Source: Adiantum capillus-veneris (Eukaryota; Streptophyta; Polypodiopsida; Polypodiales; Pteridaceae). Taken from it: a DNA stretch of 64,000 nucleotides. The stretch covers positions 16,307,309 through 16,371,308 of the forward strand of contig CM043959.1 in assembly GCA_014529385.2 (NCBI GenBank), in the 5' to 3' direction. Of this stretch, positions 1 through 10,961 are shown one piece after another. The notes beneath the pieces were generated by a model. That model searched no databases, was not told where the DNA came from, and saw only the letters and a list, made by a program, of their open reading frames with translations. Both the position numbers and the translations under genes were made by a program. Position 1 is the stretch's first letter. Each line of letters opens with the position of its first letter.

Positions 1-385
1 GAGAAATTCAGCCACCAAAACAGTCCCGAAAATCAGCAGATAAAAGATCCACAGTTTCAGCCCAAGTCGTCATCAGCATAGTCCCATTGCATCAATCCAT
101 TGCATTCGCATTGTACGCCTTTGTGCAATCAAAGTAGACCACTCTCGCCGACGAGAGTGGGGCCTTCGGAGGAGGGTTTTACAACCTCTCGGGTGTCGTA
201 TCTCTTCTCTCTCCTCCTCTCAATCTCATTCACTTGCACGCACAATATCCACTCACTTTGTTCGTGCTCATAGCACTCTCCATAAGACGGAAAGCTCTCT
301 CTTTCCCTAAGAACTAAAAGGAACCTTGAGCAATAAAGATCACTAATCTTGAGAAAATACAACATTCATTCCGTTGCACCTTACA
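1..385 (+). repeat. 5' LTR (3' part) of element 1
   Basis: Near-identical to the end of the LTR at 2385-3539 and ending in the same CTTACA. The start of this LTR is outside the window. It contains the GAGAGTGGGGCCTTCGGAGG segment and a CT-rich stretch near 205-225. The primer-binding site follows immediately. Confidence 0.9.
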
Positions 386-398
386 TTGGTATCAGAGC
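386..398 (+). other. Primer-binding site of element 1
   Basis: TTGGTATCAGAGC directly follows the LTR end. It matches the complement of the 3' end of plant initiator methionine tRNA, the usual primer for plant LTR retrotransposons. Confidence 0.9.
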
Positions 399-890
399 TT
401 TGGAAGTGTTCTGCATTACTCAAGGAAAGAACCACAATAATTTTTTTTGCTTGTTGCGATCGCACGAACCCAAGTTTACTTGGGCGTGGCGATTCCTAAT
501 CGTGTTTTGTTGAAGAGTGACAGGAATCCCAAGAAAGAAGGGCTTGTCCAACCTCCCCTTGTGTCTCTTTTCACTCATTAAGAGCGGACAGTGCACTTAA
601 CGGCCAGCCAATCGGCGTGAGGTGGGAAAAAGCAACCTTGGTGTGAGCGCAAGGCCGCCAAGGGTTGCGCCCGCAGAAAAGGGTAAAACTCGGGTGAAGA
701 GAAGATTCTTCTCCAACGCGATTTGCAAGCGAAAGAACACCTCAAGAACCTCAAGAACCCAAGATTCTCACGAATCAAGGACCTCAAGACCCTCATGAAC
801 CCAAGTTCCTCGTGAACTTAAGAACCCAAGACCCGCAAGAACCCAAGTTCCTCGTGAACTTAAGAACCCACAAGAACCCACGATTGCAGG

Positions 891-1250
891 ATGGTCATCA
901 CTCGAAGCGGAATGGATACTTCGCTTGGAGGTGATGAGCATGAGAGAGGCGAAGAAGAATTTTCCCCACCAGGAGGTTTTTCTGACCCTTCCCCATCTAC
1001 GACAAAGATTGCACTGACTCCTATGGAGGAGTTGGACCAAGAAAGAGACGCAGAAAGAAAAGCCTACGAAGAAGATATGGCAGCCATCGAGCGTAAGTAC
1101 CAAGAACGAAGGGCAGCCATAGAAGCAGAATTTTATCGTGAGAACAAAGCTCAAATGCAAGAGTTATTGCGACTCTTTTCTCAACCTCAGGCACAGATGC
1201 AACAGGATCGGAAAAAGGAGACTCTCAGTCTCTTCTTCTCCACAGCATGA
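891..1250 (+). CDS. Gag-like coiled-coil ORF of element 1
   Basis: A 119-residue ORF starting MVITRSGMD, about 490 bases after the primer-binding site, where a retroelement gag would start. Residues 45-105 are rich in E, K, R, Q and A with heptad-like spacing, which suggests a coiled coil. No capsid, zinc-knuckle or protease motif is visible. It ends at a TGA, but the downstream ORF in another frame overlaps its last 110 bases. I suspect one original reading frame broken by a frameshift. A gag remnant is the likeliest reading, by position; the family is not recognised. Confidence 0.55.
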   Translation: MVITRSGMDTSLGGDEHERGEEEFSPPGGFSDPSPSTTKIALTPMEELDQERDAERKAYEEDMAAIERKYQERRAAIEAEFYRENKAQMQELLRLFSQPQAQMQQDRKKETLSLFFSTA

Positions 1251-2145
1251 CACACAGGAATTGCATGATGAGAAGCATGATGAATTGAATGATAATGATT
1301 TGCATGATGATTTGAATGACAATGATAAGCATGATGATTTGGATGCCAATGATTTGCATAATGATTTGGATGACAATGACAAGCATGATGATTTGCATGA
1401 TCAAGATGTGATTTCTCACGAGCATGATGAATTGCATGAAGATGATGTGATTGTTCACAAGAATGATGTGTTAGTGGATGCTTTTCCTAGCGAAGCTAAC
1501 CTCGTTGTAGATTCGATCAATCACGAAGATCTGATCTTGGCTTTCGAGTCGAGGTCCAAAGAACCCCCACAGGACGATTCGATCATTCAGGACGAACCGA
1601 TCTTGGCTCTCGAGCCTTGGTCCAAAGAACCATCACAGGAAGTATTATGTGTTCGCATGATTGATACGCACGCATTGTTCGAGTGTTTCATTCGTGACGG
1701 TTTCTTGTATTTTAGTCAGCATCGTTATGTGATCCCTTTTTCTAGGCATGACATATTGCATGTTGAGCACGTTTCTATCATGGATGAGCACGAATGTATG
1801 CGGATTGTTCATGAAAAGTTGAAAAGTCTGTATGTCAAGAAGTCACATTCCATGTCTCTTTCTTGGCGTGACATAGTTCCCGAAAGACCACATGATAGTA
1901 TGAGCACCAAGCATAGGCATTTCCATTGTGATTTGCCACAATTGATTGATTTCGATCCAACCGAAAAGATTCGTCCTCATTGTTTGCATGTGTTTGATGA
2001 ACGGGTTCTCACTCCATCTATTTGTTCATATACATCGCATACACAGTCTTTAGAGAAGACAAGATTTTTTTCCTTCACTTTACATGGAATGGGTATGTTC
2101 ATGGTTTTGTGTTGGAGAGGAATTTTCAGCCATGGAGATTCTTGA
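1138..2145 (+). CDS. Acidic repeat ORF of element 1, unknown function
   Basis: A long open frame overlapping the gag-like ORF. Its authentic start is probably the upstream ORF, because residues 1-30 look like the out-of-frame end of it. Residues about 40-105 are a degenerate repeat of 8-9 residues built on HDDLxDND/HDELHD, strongly acidic and His-rich. This is followed by two copies of an E-P-x-x-x-S-K-E-P motif near residues 135-170. The C-terminal half contains no motif I recognise (no RT, protease or integrase). The ORF ends about 240 bases before the purine tract. It may be an accessory protein or a gag extension. No function is assigned. Confidence 0.5.
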   Translation: MRTKLKCKSYCDSFLNLRHRCNRIGKRRLSVSSSPQHDTQELHDEKHDELNDNDLHDDLNDNDKHDDLDANDLHNDLDDNDKHDDLHDQDVISHEHDELHEDDVIVHKNDVLVDAFPSEANLVVDSINHEDLILAFESRSKEPPQDDSIIQDEPILALEPWSKEPSQEVLCVRMIDTHALFECFIRDGFLYFSQHRYVIPFSRHDILHVEHVSIMDEHECMRIVHEKLKSLYVKKSHSMSLSWRDIVPERPHDSMSTKHRHFHCDLPQLIDFDPTEKIRPHCLHVFDERVLTPSICSYTSHTQSLEKTRFFSFTLHGMGMFMVLCWRGIFSHGDS

Positions 2146-2370
2146 AGACGGAAGAAGCAGGACTCTAGACGAAGTTGAAGCATTGAAGGAGCCACAGAAG
2201 ACTGTCGCTTTCGGCACTGCCCAAAGAAGCAAGCGTTGCAAACCTTTATAAAGTTCAAGTACCACATGACCCACACATCAGAGTGGGCCGGCGAAGAGTC
2301 CCTTCCAAGATTCCGAATGCTGTTGGCGATCTCCCTCGACGCCATACAGTTCGGTACCAGCACCTCACTT

Positions 2371-2384
2371 TGAAAAAGAGGGGA
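2371..2384 (+). other. Polypurine tract of element 1
   Basis: TGAAAAAGAGGGGA lies directly before the TGTCACGTG start of the 3' LTR, the expected place for the plus-strand primer. Confidence 0.85.
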
Positions 2385-3539
2385 TGTCACGTGACACATC
2401 CCAACCCTATGTGTCCGTGGACAAGCTACACCACAACAGGGTTCAATCAATCCGATCAAGTTAGATTAGCAGTGATCTGACACTTTTGTGAGTCTATTCG
2501 TAGGCCGTGCATGCCCAGTCACTTAGCATAGATACATATCCTCCGATTGCACACAGCATGATCATCAGAATTCCCATCAAAATCCATTCGCATCAGTTAG
2601 GGGAATTTTCCAGTGCATTTAGCCTATTTTCCGATTTACTGGAATTTTCACTTATTAATTTTAAGTGACTTTCCTACAAAAGTAGGTAGGGCAATTTTGC
2701 TAAGTTAATATATAAGCAAACCAAAGTTCACACTTTCTGGCAGAAGAGTCAACAAGAGCTTCCCGCTCGACAGGCAACTTCTCAACAGTACCCCCCCTGC
2801 AGCACCATCGCCAGCAGATCCCGCTTCCATCCTTGGCGTTTTTACCAAATCCTCACCTTGGCGTTTTCCCCACAGCATCTGCCTCGCCTCACTATTCTAG
2901 CGTTAGCAGATCTCCACCATTGCAGGATAACTCAGATTTGCTAGCGTTTTTTCACAACAGCCCACTAGCGTTTTTGGTCTCAACAGCCAACGTTTTTGGC
3001 AAGAAGTACAGATTCAGCCAGTGTTTAGTTTTCAGCACTAACCTATAACAGATCCTCACAGTTTTCAACCATGACACAGTAGCAGATTCCCCCCCAAGAC
3101 GGTTGCAGATGTTCCCCCATTTTCAGCCATAAAAACGCAACCAAAACAGAGAAATTCAGCCACCAAAACAGTCCCAAAAATCAGCAGATAAAAGATCCAA
3201 AGTTTCAGCCCAAGTCGTCGTCATCATCGGCATAGTCCCATTGCATCAGTCCATTGCATTCGCATTGTACGCCTTTGTGCAATCAAAGTAGACCACTCTC
3301 GCCGACGAGAGTGGGGCCTTCGGAGGAGGGTTTTACAAACTCTCGGGTGTCGTATCTCTTCTCTCTCCTTCTCTCAGTCTCATTCACTTGCACGCACAAT
3401 ATCCACTCACTTTGTTCGTGATCATAGCACTCTCCATAAGAGGGAAAGCTCTCTCTTTACCTAAGAACTAAAAGGAACCTTGAGCAATAAAGATCACTAA
3501 TCTTGAGAAAATACAACATTCATTCCGCTTCACCTTACA
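2385..3539 (+). repeat. 3' LTR of element 1
   Basis: About 1155 bases, starting TG and ending CA. The first 12 bases form a perfect palindrome, TGTCACGTGACA, around a CACGTG G-box. A TATA-like AATATATAA lies at about 2707-2715, consistent with a U3 promoter. Between 2820 and 3000 the phrase 'tagcgtttt' or 'ggcgtttt' recurs several times. The last 395 bases match window positions 1-385. Confidence 0.88.
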
Positions 3540-4016
3540 GCCCAAGAGCCTAGAGAGACCATGGGTATACTCAGAAAGTTGAAGAGGACAAGTCACAAGT
3601 CATAAATCCTAATATTAAACTTCGAAATTTGAAACTTAATGCTCAAAATCAGAAACATCAAACCTACAAATTACAACTGACAACTTATAACTTCCAAGAC
3701 ATGTCACAGACTCACATATCAAAATGTATGACCGTGCATAAGCTGCAAGAGTCATACTATGCTTAATCCAAATATCAATGTCAAGGCTCAAAACATAGCA
3801 AGTTGAAGTGACGAGTCGTGACTCGTAATTTCCAAAATCGAAATCACATACTTTCATAAATCACGATTCGTTGGCAATTGGATACATAAATCACTGCTAA
3901 CTCAAAAAGATAGGGTCCAGACTCCATAATAATAGATGATAAATGAGTCAATGATCATACTAAACTGTCATCTATGATCAAATCAAAATGTAAGTACTAA
4001 GTAGCAATGAGCATGC
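3540..4016. other. 3' flank of hAT-1; no gene
   Basis: AT-rich sequence between the 3' LTR of element 1 and the end of the hAT-1 transposase. No reading frame is convincing. It contains an imperfect palindrome at 3811-3826 that corresponds in position to a perfect one in hAT-2. It is probably the subterminal region of hAT-1, cut by the LTR element on the left. Confidence 0.5.
3811..3826. repeat. Subterminal palindrome of hAT-1
   Basis: ACGAGTCGTGACTCGT is a near-palindrome with the two central bases out of register. It lies about 190 bases beyond the transposase end. hAT-2 has a related palindrome, ATGAGTCATGACTCAT, at the same relative place. Confidence 0.5.
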
Positions 4017-7000
4017 TCAAGAATCTGACTCCTCTGCGTCATCCTCCGCCGCCTCATCCTCTTTACTCTCCTCACTCGAAGAAGAGGAGGAGGACTCTTC
4101 CGCACTCGTTGAAGCTCCAGCTGCACTAGTGCCACCAACTCGAGCTCTTGCCCTTCGCCGCCTCTGTCCCCTCGTATCATGAACTGGAGCAATAGCCTCT
4201 TCATAGAGTAAGGCATACAAATCGCGCTCGTACTGTGGGCTATCTGGAATGTCACGCACCTTCTCAATGTCAATTTTATCGACATTGACTTGTGTAGGCT
4301 CAGGGGAATTAGAAAGCTTCTCAAGCAACTGTAGGTTGCAATTACAAAACACCAATCTCTCAAGCTGTAAGGTTGTGAGCTTATTTCTCTTCTTTGTATG
4401 AAAGAGAGACCAAGTACTCCAATTCCTCTCACAAGGACCAACAGCACAATCTTGTGAGAGGACTCTAATGGCAAGGCGTTTCTGCAAACAACATATCACA
4501 ATAAAGAGGAAAGAGTTTAAAACTTGGTTTTGCACAAAAATTCAGAATTTGCAAAGCATAGGGCTAGAGCCTAGAATGTGGTGTAACATGGGAGTAGTAT
4601 TTACCAAAGTAGGTGCACAATTCCCATACTTCTCCCACCATGAGACTGGCTGAAGTTGTGTCTTTACAGTGGCTCGACAAAAATGGCTGGTTTCATTTCG
4701 AAAGGCCAGCAAATCATTTTCTATCCTACTTGCCATTGTTACATCACCACATGTATACTTTGCCACATACTCTTGAAGTCCATTGTCTAACTCTTCTTCC
4801 CCAAATTGTTCTTCACTACGCCATAAAGGATGTAACAAATGCGCCACACCATGGATGGGTTTATGAAACCAATTCCCCACACCTCCCGCAACTCACCAAC
4901 CCTGTTAACATTGAACAACATGGACATATATATGACATAAAGAAAGGGGCAAAGAAATTCAGCCATTTATGACATGAGATTTGAAGTAGTCCCACCTTGA
5001 CTTTACGCCTTAATTGAGTTCACTTCCTAGTATCCACGAACTTGCTAAGTGCGACGGGGGGACCTATATGATCTTGCTCTGGGCCTAGACATCCTCTTAC
5101 CATACGAATTCCAGTACCGACCACTTCCCGTCTGCGGGTGAATCTACCGTTCACATTGGCCATACAATGTCCGACCGTTTGCTACTTCAAAAAGAGGGTC
5201 TCAAAACAAATAAAATAAACCCCATTGGAAAGAAACCAACAACCAAGGTTAGCAGTTGCCACATCTTTGTGACATGGTTAATAACTGCAACGTCCTCGTG
5301 ACACTATGAGTACATAGACAAAATTAGGGAAGCTCTCAACAGAAATGCATACTTGGCAGAGGAGAAGTAAGTTTATATTCTTTGTAACTACCAACAAAAA
5401 GTATCCGACATTTGGGCCACGTTGCACTTTTGGATGCGGTCCCAATGAGGATAGATGGTCAGAAGACCCATGGGAGCCCAACGGAAGCATCTCCTAAAAT
5501 TTAGAGAACTGCTATTTTGGGCCGTGAAATGTGTTCGCGTCATTACCTCCGGTATGACTAGAGGAACATTGTACAACTTTGCCGCGAAGTCAACTGGGCA
5601 ACCGGTCAGGATATTTTTAAGCGGCAAACTGTCCCAGGTTAGGAGCTATGGAATGCTTCCTTTCCCTCTTATGTACAGTGCGGTGCCAGGAGTGATGCCC
5701 TGCACGCTACGCACTGCCCTCTCTCTCCCCTACGAGCAGTATGTTATGCCCCACTAGTGGGCTTTTCATTTGACCAATGTACAGTTATGTGGGTTCATGC
5801 GGGATTGCCGAGGCAAGAGCCTCTTGCATAGGTACTGGATTAGCTAGCGGCTAATCCCCCGCAGGTACAGGTGAATTCGGAGAGGTTTCACGCCAGAAAT
5901 CTCGTCCGATTCAAAGGGCAAGTAGCCCTACAGGTGCGGGAGCTCGAGGTCTTGCTACAGATGCGACCGACACGCGAAGCGGAGCCCAAAACAGGGAATT
6001 ACAGCCTGCTGTGTATTTTTGCAGGTTTAGGGTTTCGGCCCTAAACGGACCCTAATACCCCCAGGAGGTTCGGGGACGCAAGGGGACCGCTGTACAGGTG
6101 AACTGGCGCATTTTCGGGGCAGAAAACAGAGAATTCAGCGTGCTGCAGATTCTCGCCATGTTTTGCAAAGTGTCCGTATGTGTCGGGAAAGTCACCTATT
6201 GTGTGGGGATATTGACTGTGAAGCGTCCTAGTAAAGTTATGCTGCCGAAATCGGGCCAGAACAGGTGTTTCTTAGCCTAGATTGTGTGGGGCAGCTTGTG
6301 GGAGATCACAGGTTTTATTCCCTTTGATAAAGAATAAAGAAATACCGAAAGGGGCGCCAATTTTGGGGCCTACAGGTTGTCGGTGTCTGCTCGGAGCATT
6401 CTAGCTTCCGAGCCGTGTGTGTGATTAAGTGTTAATTCCCGTTACAAGTTACCTTTGCAAAGTACTCTGTGTGTGTCTAAAGTAAAGAATTTCGGGTGAA
6501 AGCCAACACCTACCGCCCTACGGGCCGGTTTCACATAGAGTAGGCCTAATGTGCTCCCCTCCATGTCAGTGATGCGCAAAACTGTGTAGATAGGATTGAG
6601 GGATTTTACTAGTGCCTCTGCCTCCAACCACCAAGTTTCATTGAAAACACTGCGTCGAAACTCTGTGAACCGTGGCTTTTTAATTTGATCCCAAGCAAGC
6701 CATTCCTCACAGCTAATCATGCGTATGAGATTTGGCCGCACTCTAATGAGACGCTCAAGCACAATGAACATATAAGCAAATCTGGTGGAAGAGGGCTTCA
6801 AAATCTCAAGAGTATTGTTGGCCCGAAACATGCTAAGTGCTTTAGGCCTCTTAGCCACAAACTTGACCATCTTCTTAACAGTAGCAAAGAGCTCATGTAT
6901 CCAAGGTATCTTGCCAATATCCTCAATGAGCGCACGTCCAAGGAATGAGAAGCACAAGGTGTCCACACAATGGTAGGAAATGCAACCTCAAACAGTGTCC

Positions 7001-7835
7001 CATAGACACACAATTACTGCCATTGTCAATCACTACTTGCACAACATTCTCTTTTCCAATTGCATTAATGACCTTTTCAATTTCTACAAAAATGTAAGCA
7101 CCTATGATAGTGACACCTGCACCTCAAGCATCTAAGGCCTTCCAAAACATAGTTCCCTTGCATGAAGAAATCAAGACATTGTAGACACTTCTCTTCCGCA
7201 CTTCTGACCATCCATCACAAAGTATAGTGCATCCATACTTCTTCCATGTTTCCTTGAGGAAGTCAAGTTGTGTGTCCACGCATATCTTCTCCTTTTTAAG
7301 CTCCCGTGTGCGCAAGGTCTCGGAGGAAGGACCCTCCCACTTACATCCTATGCGACTCATTGCCCTCATTGTCTTCTTCCATTGCTTTGTCTTGGCCACA
7401 TTGAAAGAAATAGCACACCTTATGAACAAACGTGTCACCTCACGGGTAGCTAACCTCATAGCTTGCTTTTGAAGGCCAGCTTTAATGCTTGTAGCTTGCA
7501 GAGACGGTGACCCCTTTCTCCCTGCTTGAACATTTGGCAAAGGAGTCCTTATTGCACAAGAAGTCAATGACACACCTGCACTTCCTGTTGTGGACTCCAA
7601 TCTACTCCTTTTAGAGCTCACTTGGCTTGCTTCTCCTACACTCTGACTTGTTTGAGTCTCTTCTTCAATGTTGACCAAATCCAAGCGTTTTGCTTTCCAT
7701 ACTTCAAGACCAGCTTTAACAATAACCGGGACGTTTGCACAAGGCGCCATATCCTTGCCAAGGACATGTCCAAGATGGTCTTTCACACGAGTTACACTCC
7801 CTGTCTTCTCAATCCCACAAAAGTTGCATCTCTTT
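4017..7835 (-). pseudogene. hAT-1: broken BED/DUF659 hAT transposase
   Basis: Reading the minus strand from 7835 down, the order of a plant hAT transposase is preserved. A BED zinc finger (C-x2-C, then H and C, about 7830-7740) comes first. A linker follows, then a DUF659-type segment with WKKYGCTILCDGWS (about 7265-7130), which carries the first catalytic Asp. A VIDNGSN box lies near 7030. WTPC...HSLD and IGKIPWIHELF follow (6990-6870), then the C-terminal part with HPLWRSEEQF (about 4840) and SWWEKYGN (about 4635). Last comes the dimerisation motif LAIRVLSQ...CERNWS (about 4470-4410), followed by a Ser/Glu/Asp-rich tail to 4017. Several frameshifts and about 1.5 kb of inserted DNA (near 4990-6440) break it. 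It is not functional as written. Confidence 0.85.
4985..6440. other. Foreign DNA inside hAT-1
   Basis: The hAT protein similarity stops near 6540 and resumes near 4880. The DNA between has no hAT coding and a higher GC content (for example 5800-6120). No family was recognised from its translations. A short stretch at 6322-6372 (TAAAGAATAAAGAAATAC and then TTTTGGGGCC) resembles LTR sequence at 61016-61070 and 63968-64000, so the insertion may be an LTR fragment of that family. Exact ends and target-site duplications were not found. Confidence 0.45.
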
Positions 7836-7960
7836 TTTTTTTAAGGCCCCTCCTCCTTCGTAGCCGGCCAATTTGGTGACATATCTCCAACACGGGTCTG
7901 TCATAGTGTTTGTGAAGCCCCTGCAAGGTAGGCACATGACGAACACACTCAACCCACACA

Positions 7961-7964
<4 letters not shown>

Positions 7965-8038
<74 letters not shown>
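7965..8038. repeat. (CT)n microsatellite
   Basis: An uninterrupted CT dinucleotide tract of about 74 bases next to the start of the hAT-1 transposase. The Ser-Leu or Arg-Glu open frames across it are translation artefacts. Confidence 0.97.
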
Positions 8039-8041
<3 letters not shown>

Positions 8042-8384
8042 TTGTGTTCAGTTCTCTTAAGTGAAGTGAAGTAACCTTGTGTTTGTGCTAAGTACTAGAT
8101 CCGAGTTAACAATCCTTAAACCCTTCCACTGCACCTAACATAGCATTTTGTTTATGTCATGTTGGTTCCTCGCCATATGCAATGTGCTTTGAACTCCGAT
8201 GCACATGAACTCCCGTCGGAACCAATCTTCCAGCTCTACGTCCAAATGCCTGAAAGAGTGGCCCTGGGGCACTTATAAAGAGTACAAGGGATGCTAAAAG
8301 TAGAGCCCCAAAAGCATTGGGCTTAAAGCACTTGATCCTAAAAGTACCCGCTCCTAAAAGCTAACGCTAGAAATGGCCCAAATC

Positions 8385-8680
8385 AGCCAATGCGACATTT
8401 GAAAATCCGTACAATTGCCGCATCATCACCAACAGTGCAAATCAAGGAATTTCCGTACCGCTTGCCACGTGTCATCCTCAACGCAAAATGCGAAATTTTC
8501 AGTACTGAGCCGTCACATCATCAGCCAGCCAATGCAAAAAAATCAAAATTCTGTACAATTGCCAGATCATCACCAACGGAATTCGTAGAATTTCCATACC
8601 GCTTGCCACGTGTCATCCTCAACGCAAATCGCGGACTTTTTCGTACTAAGCTGCCACATCATCAGTCAGCATAATTTGCG
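8385..8680. repeat. Two-copy tandem repeat, G-box in each copy
   Basis: Two imperfect copies of a unit of about 140 bases lie head to tail. Each contains TACAATTGCC, ATCATCACCAA, TTTCC and TACCGCTTGCC. Each also has CCACGTGTCATCCTCAACGC, with a CACGTG core, and each ends near CACATCATCAG. The open frame through both copies merely reflects the duplication. The CACGTGTC core fits an ABRE/G-box sequence, but no gene starts nearby. Confidence 0.75.
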
Positions 8681-10061
8681 GGTGTCTGTATAGCTCCTAC
8701 CACATCGCTGACTTGTCACAAGCTCCATTGATATATTCATTCAAGGGCATTGCATTATAAATCATGCTCAAATTTGCAACACATAAACCATGCTCAAATG
8801 TGCACCATAAAGGTCAACAGCAAACCATAATTAACATGCGGTTTACGTGCAATGAGAGAAGTGGTAAGATGTCACTGGTCTTTGTTAGCCTTAAATGTAT
8901 ATGCATGTGTACGTTGGAAATCTGAGAGAGAGGGAAGAGAGTCTTATTGAGGTAGCTCTCACCTACAAGCAGAGAAGAAACACTTGCTTTTTGATGAAAT
9001 TATGGCCAACTATGACAATCTTCAACTATACCTGAGTATTCTATAAGACCTTCAAGTATCTTATTTCATATTTGTTTAGGAATGGTTTAGGCATTTCAAA
9101 TTTCTTTTCGTTTTGAGGGAACGAAACGGGTTTTCACGTTACTATGATTGATTTCCATGATATGTATATGTTATGGTTGGAATTTCTAAAGATTGATTGA
9201 TGCATGTACTCTTGCAAGGTTTATGTGAAAAATGAAATGTCTGCAGCATTTTATCTTGATTCACCAGTGAGGTGATAGGAATCTTGAAATGACAAGCTTT
9301 AGTGCATCAAACATCTGCTAAAGATCAACACAATTTAGATGTGATGGCTAAATGAGTCATAATGATCACGATTCGTATTTCAGATCTCCACGAAAATAAT
9401 GATACGAATGTGATTGTGATTGTTCAGTGAGCAATGTTCTTTAAGCTAATGCATGGTTTGAGTAGTCCGATTGCATATCTACTCAGTTGGTTCACTACAA
9501 ACTGTCCGTTTTGGAGACGTAATCAAGGGCAATAATTCTTCTCTCGAGGGGTGGTATGCCATAGTGATGACGTGGCTGGTCGGGATTCTGTCAATCAAGC
9601 TTGCTTTTTGGGCGGCAATTTTTGAAAGCATCAACTTTAAAAGCTTTGAGGGACGTCATTTTGCTTTTGAGGCAACAATTTTAGTAGAGAAACTTTTGGG
9701 GTGTCTAGATTTTGTATCATTTCGTTAAGGCTCCAAGCACCTACATAGTGTGCCTTGGGCGTCCTCTCTAGCATGTTTATACAATTAATTGCTAAGAGCG
9801 ACTCGTGAAATTTGAACTCTATAACTTAATAATATAAAACGAAGTATCGAAATAGGCACGTAACTTAGAGGCTACTACATTTGGATAGAGGGCTACAATC
9901 TTACCATGTCTTGACTTGAGTATTTTTGGAGTGCAAGTGTTAATCCTTTTCAGCATCCAACATGTGTTTGTTATTAGTTCATTGCCTCGCCAACGACTTG
10001 CTGGTTACAACCCACCTTGAGCCATCAATTTTTGTGCATCAATACTGTTAACCATCGTTTT

Positions 10062-10064
<3 letters not shown>
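8681..10064. other. Intergenic, no gene seen
   Basis: AT-rich non-coding DNA. The only open frame of note (9471-9728, plus) is short, has no recognisable motif and no codon signal. Nothing else was identified. Confidence 0.5.

Positions 10065-10147
<83 letters not shown>
10065..10147. repeat. (CT)n microsatellite
   Basis: About 83 bases of uninterrupted CT, roughly 65 bases to the left of the hAT-2 left end. Confidence 0.97.
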
Positions 10148-10148
<1 letters not shown>

Positions 10149-10211
10149 GGTTGATTCTATCACTCCCAAAATGATGCTTATTCTAAGAGCAAGCACATCA
10201 ATCCAAAGTTA

Positions 10212-10300
10212 CCCGGAACGGGAACGGGAACGGGGGCCTTCGGAACATTTCCGGAACGCCCCCCCCTCCCCCCAAAAAAAGGCGGAACGGGAACGGGGGC
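10212..10300. repeat. hAT-2 left terminal/subterminal repeats
   Basis: Several copies of CGGAACGGGAACG, with a run of C and A between (10260-10280). They mirror the GTTCCG-rich right end at 13605-13742. Confidence 0.65.
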
Positions 10301-10780
10301 TGGAACGATAAGTTTAAAATATGCTTAAATTACCTATATGTTAGTAGAGAGCCATACACACCTATCCAAGTAGAATCCTATTCAGGCATGCTTTGCAATG
10401 ATTCTTCAGTATTAAGGGCCAAGGCTTACACACGATTGCGCAATACACTACATGAATCGGGATCATCCTTCACAAAAGCATCTTGAATCTTGATTCTTTA
10501 TAGAAAGAACATTAACTCAAAGTTGAAGAATAGAATCTAGAGTCCATACTCTAGAGTCTACACAAAAGCTCGGAGGAAAAAGATGATAGATCATAGATTA
10601 TAAAGATGGCTTACAAGGCCAGCCAAGGCGCTACAAAAAGACATGTAGAGCCTAAGAGTGCTAAATAACAAGTGTAAGAGTCAATAGGTGACATGTCAAG
10701 ACTCAATCACTCATATGGTAGTGCAAAAGGGGGCAAAGCCGGCGGCCACAAAGGAAACAAATATCAAAAACCAATGAGCA

Positions 10781-10796
10781 ATGAGTCATGACTCAT
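10781..10796. repeat. Perfect 16-base palindrome in hAT-2
   Basis: ATGAGTCATGACTCAT equals its own reverse complement. It contains two overlapping TGAGTCA/TGACTCA cores of the kind bound by bZIP proteins. It lies about 170 bases past the transposase end, as does the imperfect relative in hAT-1. Confidence 0.8.
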
Positions 10797-10961
10797 GCCT
10801 GAAGTTCACCTCTAGGTAGGGGCAAAAGAGCATCCCCCCTCCCAATTTGTAGTGGAGTCCTGGACGTCGTGAATATCATCCCAATCCTCCTTCATAAGCT
10901 CATCCTCATGCGTAGATCCTCCTGCCTCTCCAAGCACCTCTGCCTCTGCCTCCATCTCCCA

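Larger units (their letters stand above)
1..3539 (+). mobile_element. Non-autonomous LTR retrotransposon (left end cut)
   Basis: Positions 1-385 are repeated at about 3145-3539 with roughly a dozen differences, so they are the tail of the 5' LTR and the 3' LTR of one element. The internal part (386-2384) opens with a primer-binding site and closes with a purine tract, the normal order for a plus-strand LTR element. It is only about 2.0 kb and shows no reverse transcriptase, integrase or RNase H. It instead holds an ORF pair with a coiled-coil start and an acidic repeat. I infer a LARD-like, trans-mobilised element. The flanking duplication cannot be tested because the 5' end lies outside the window. 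Confidence 0.85.

Noticed and set aside
7792-8064. Open frames encoding long Arg-Glu or Ser-Leu repeats (also at 14974, 22586, 48914, 49021, 49198, 58343 and others)
   Set aside because: They are translations of GA/CT microsatellites and are open on both strands. No flanking coding signal.
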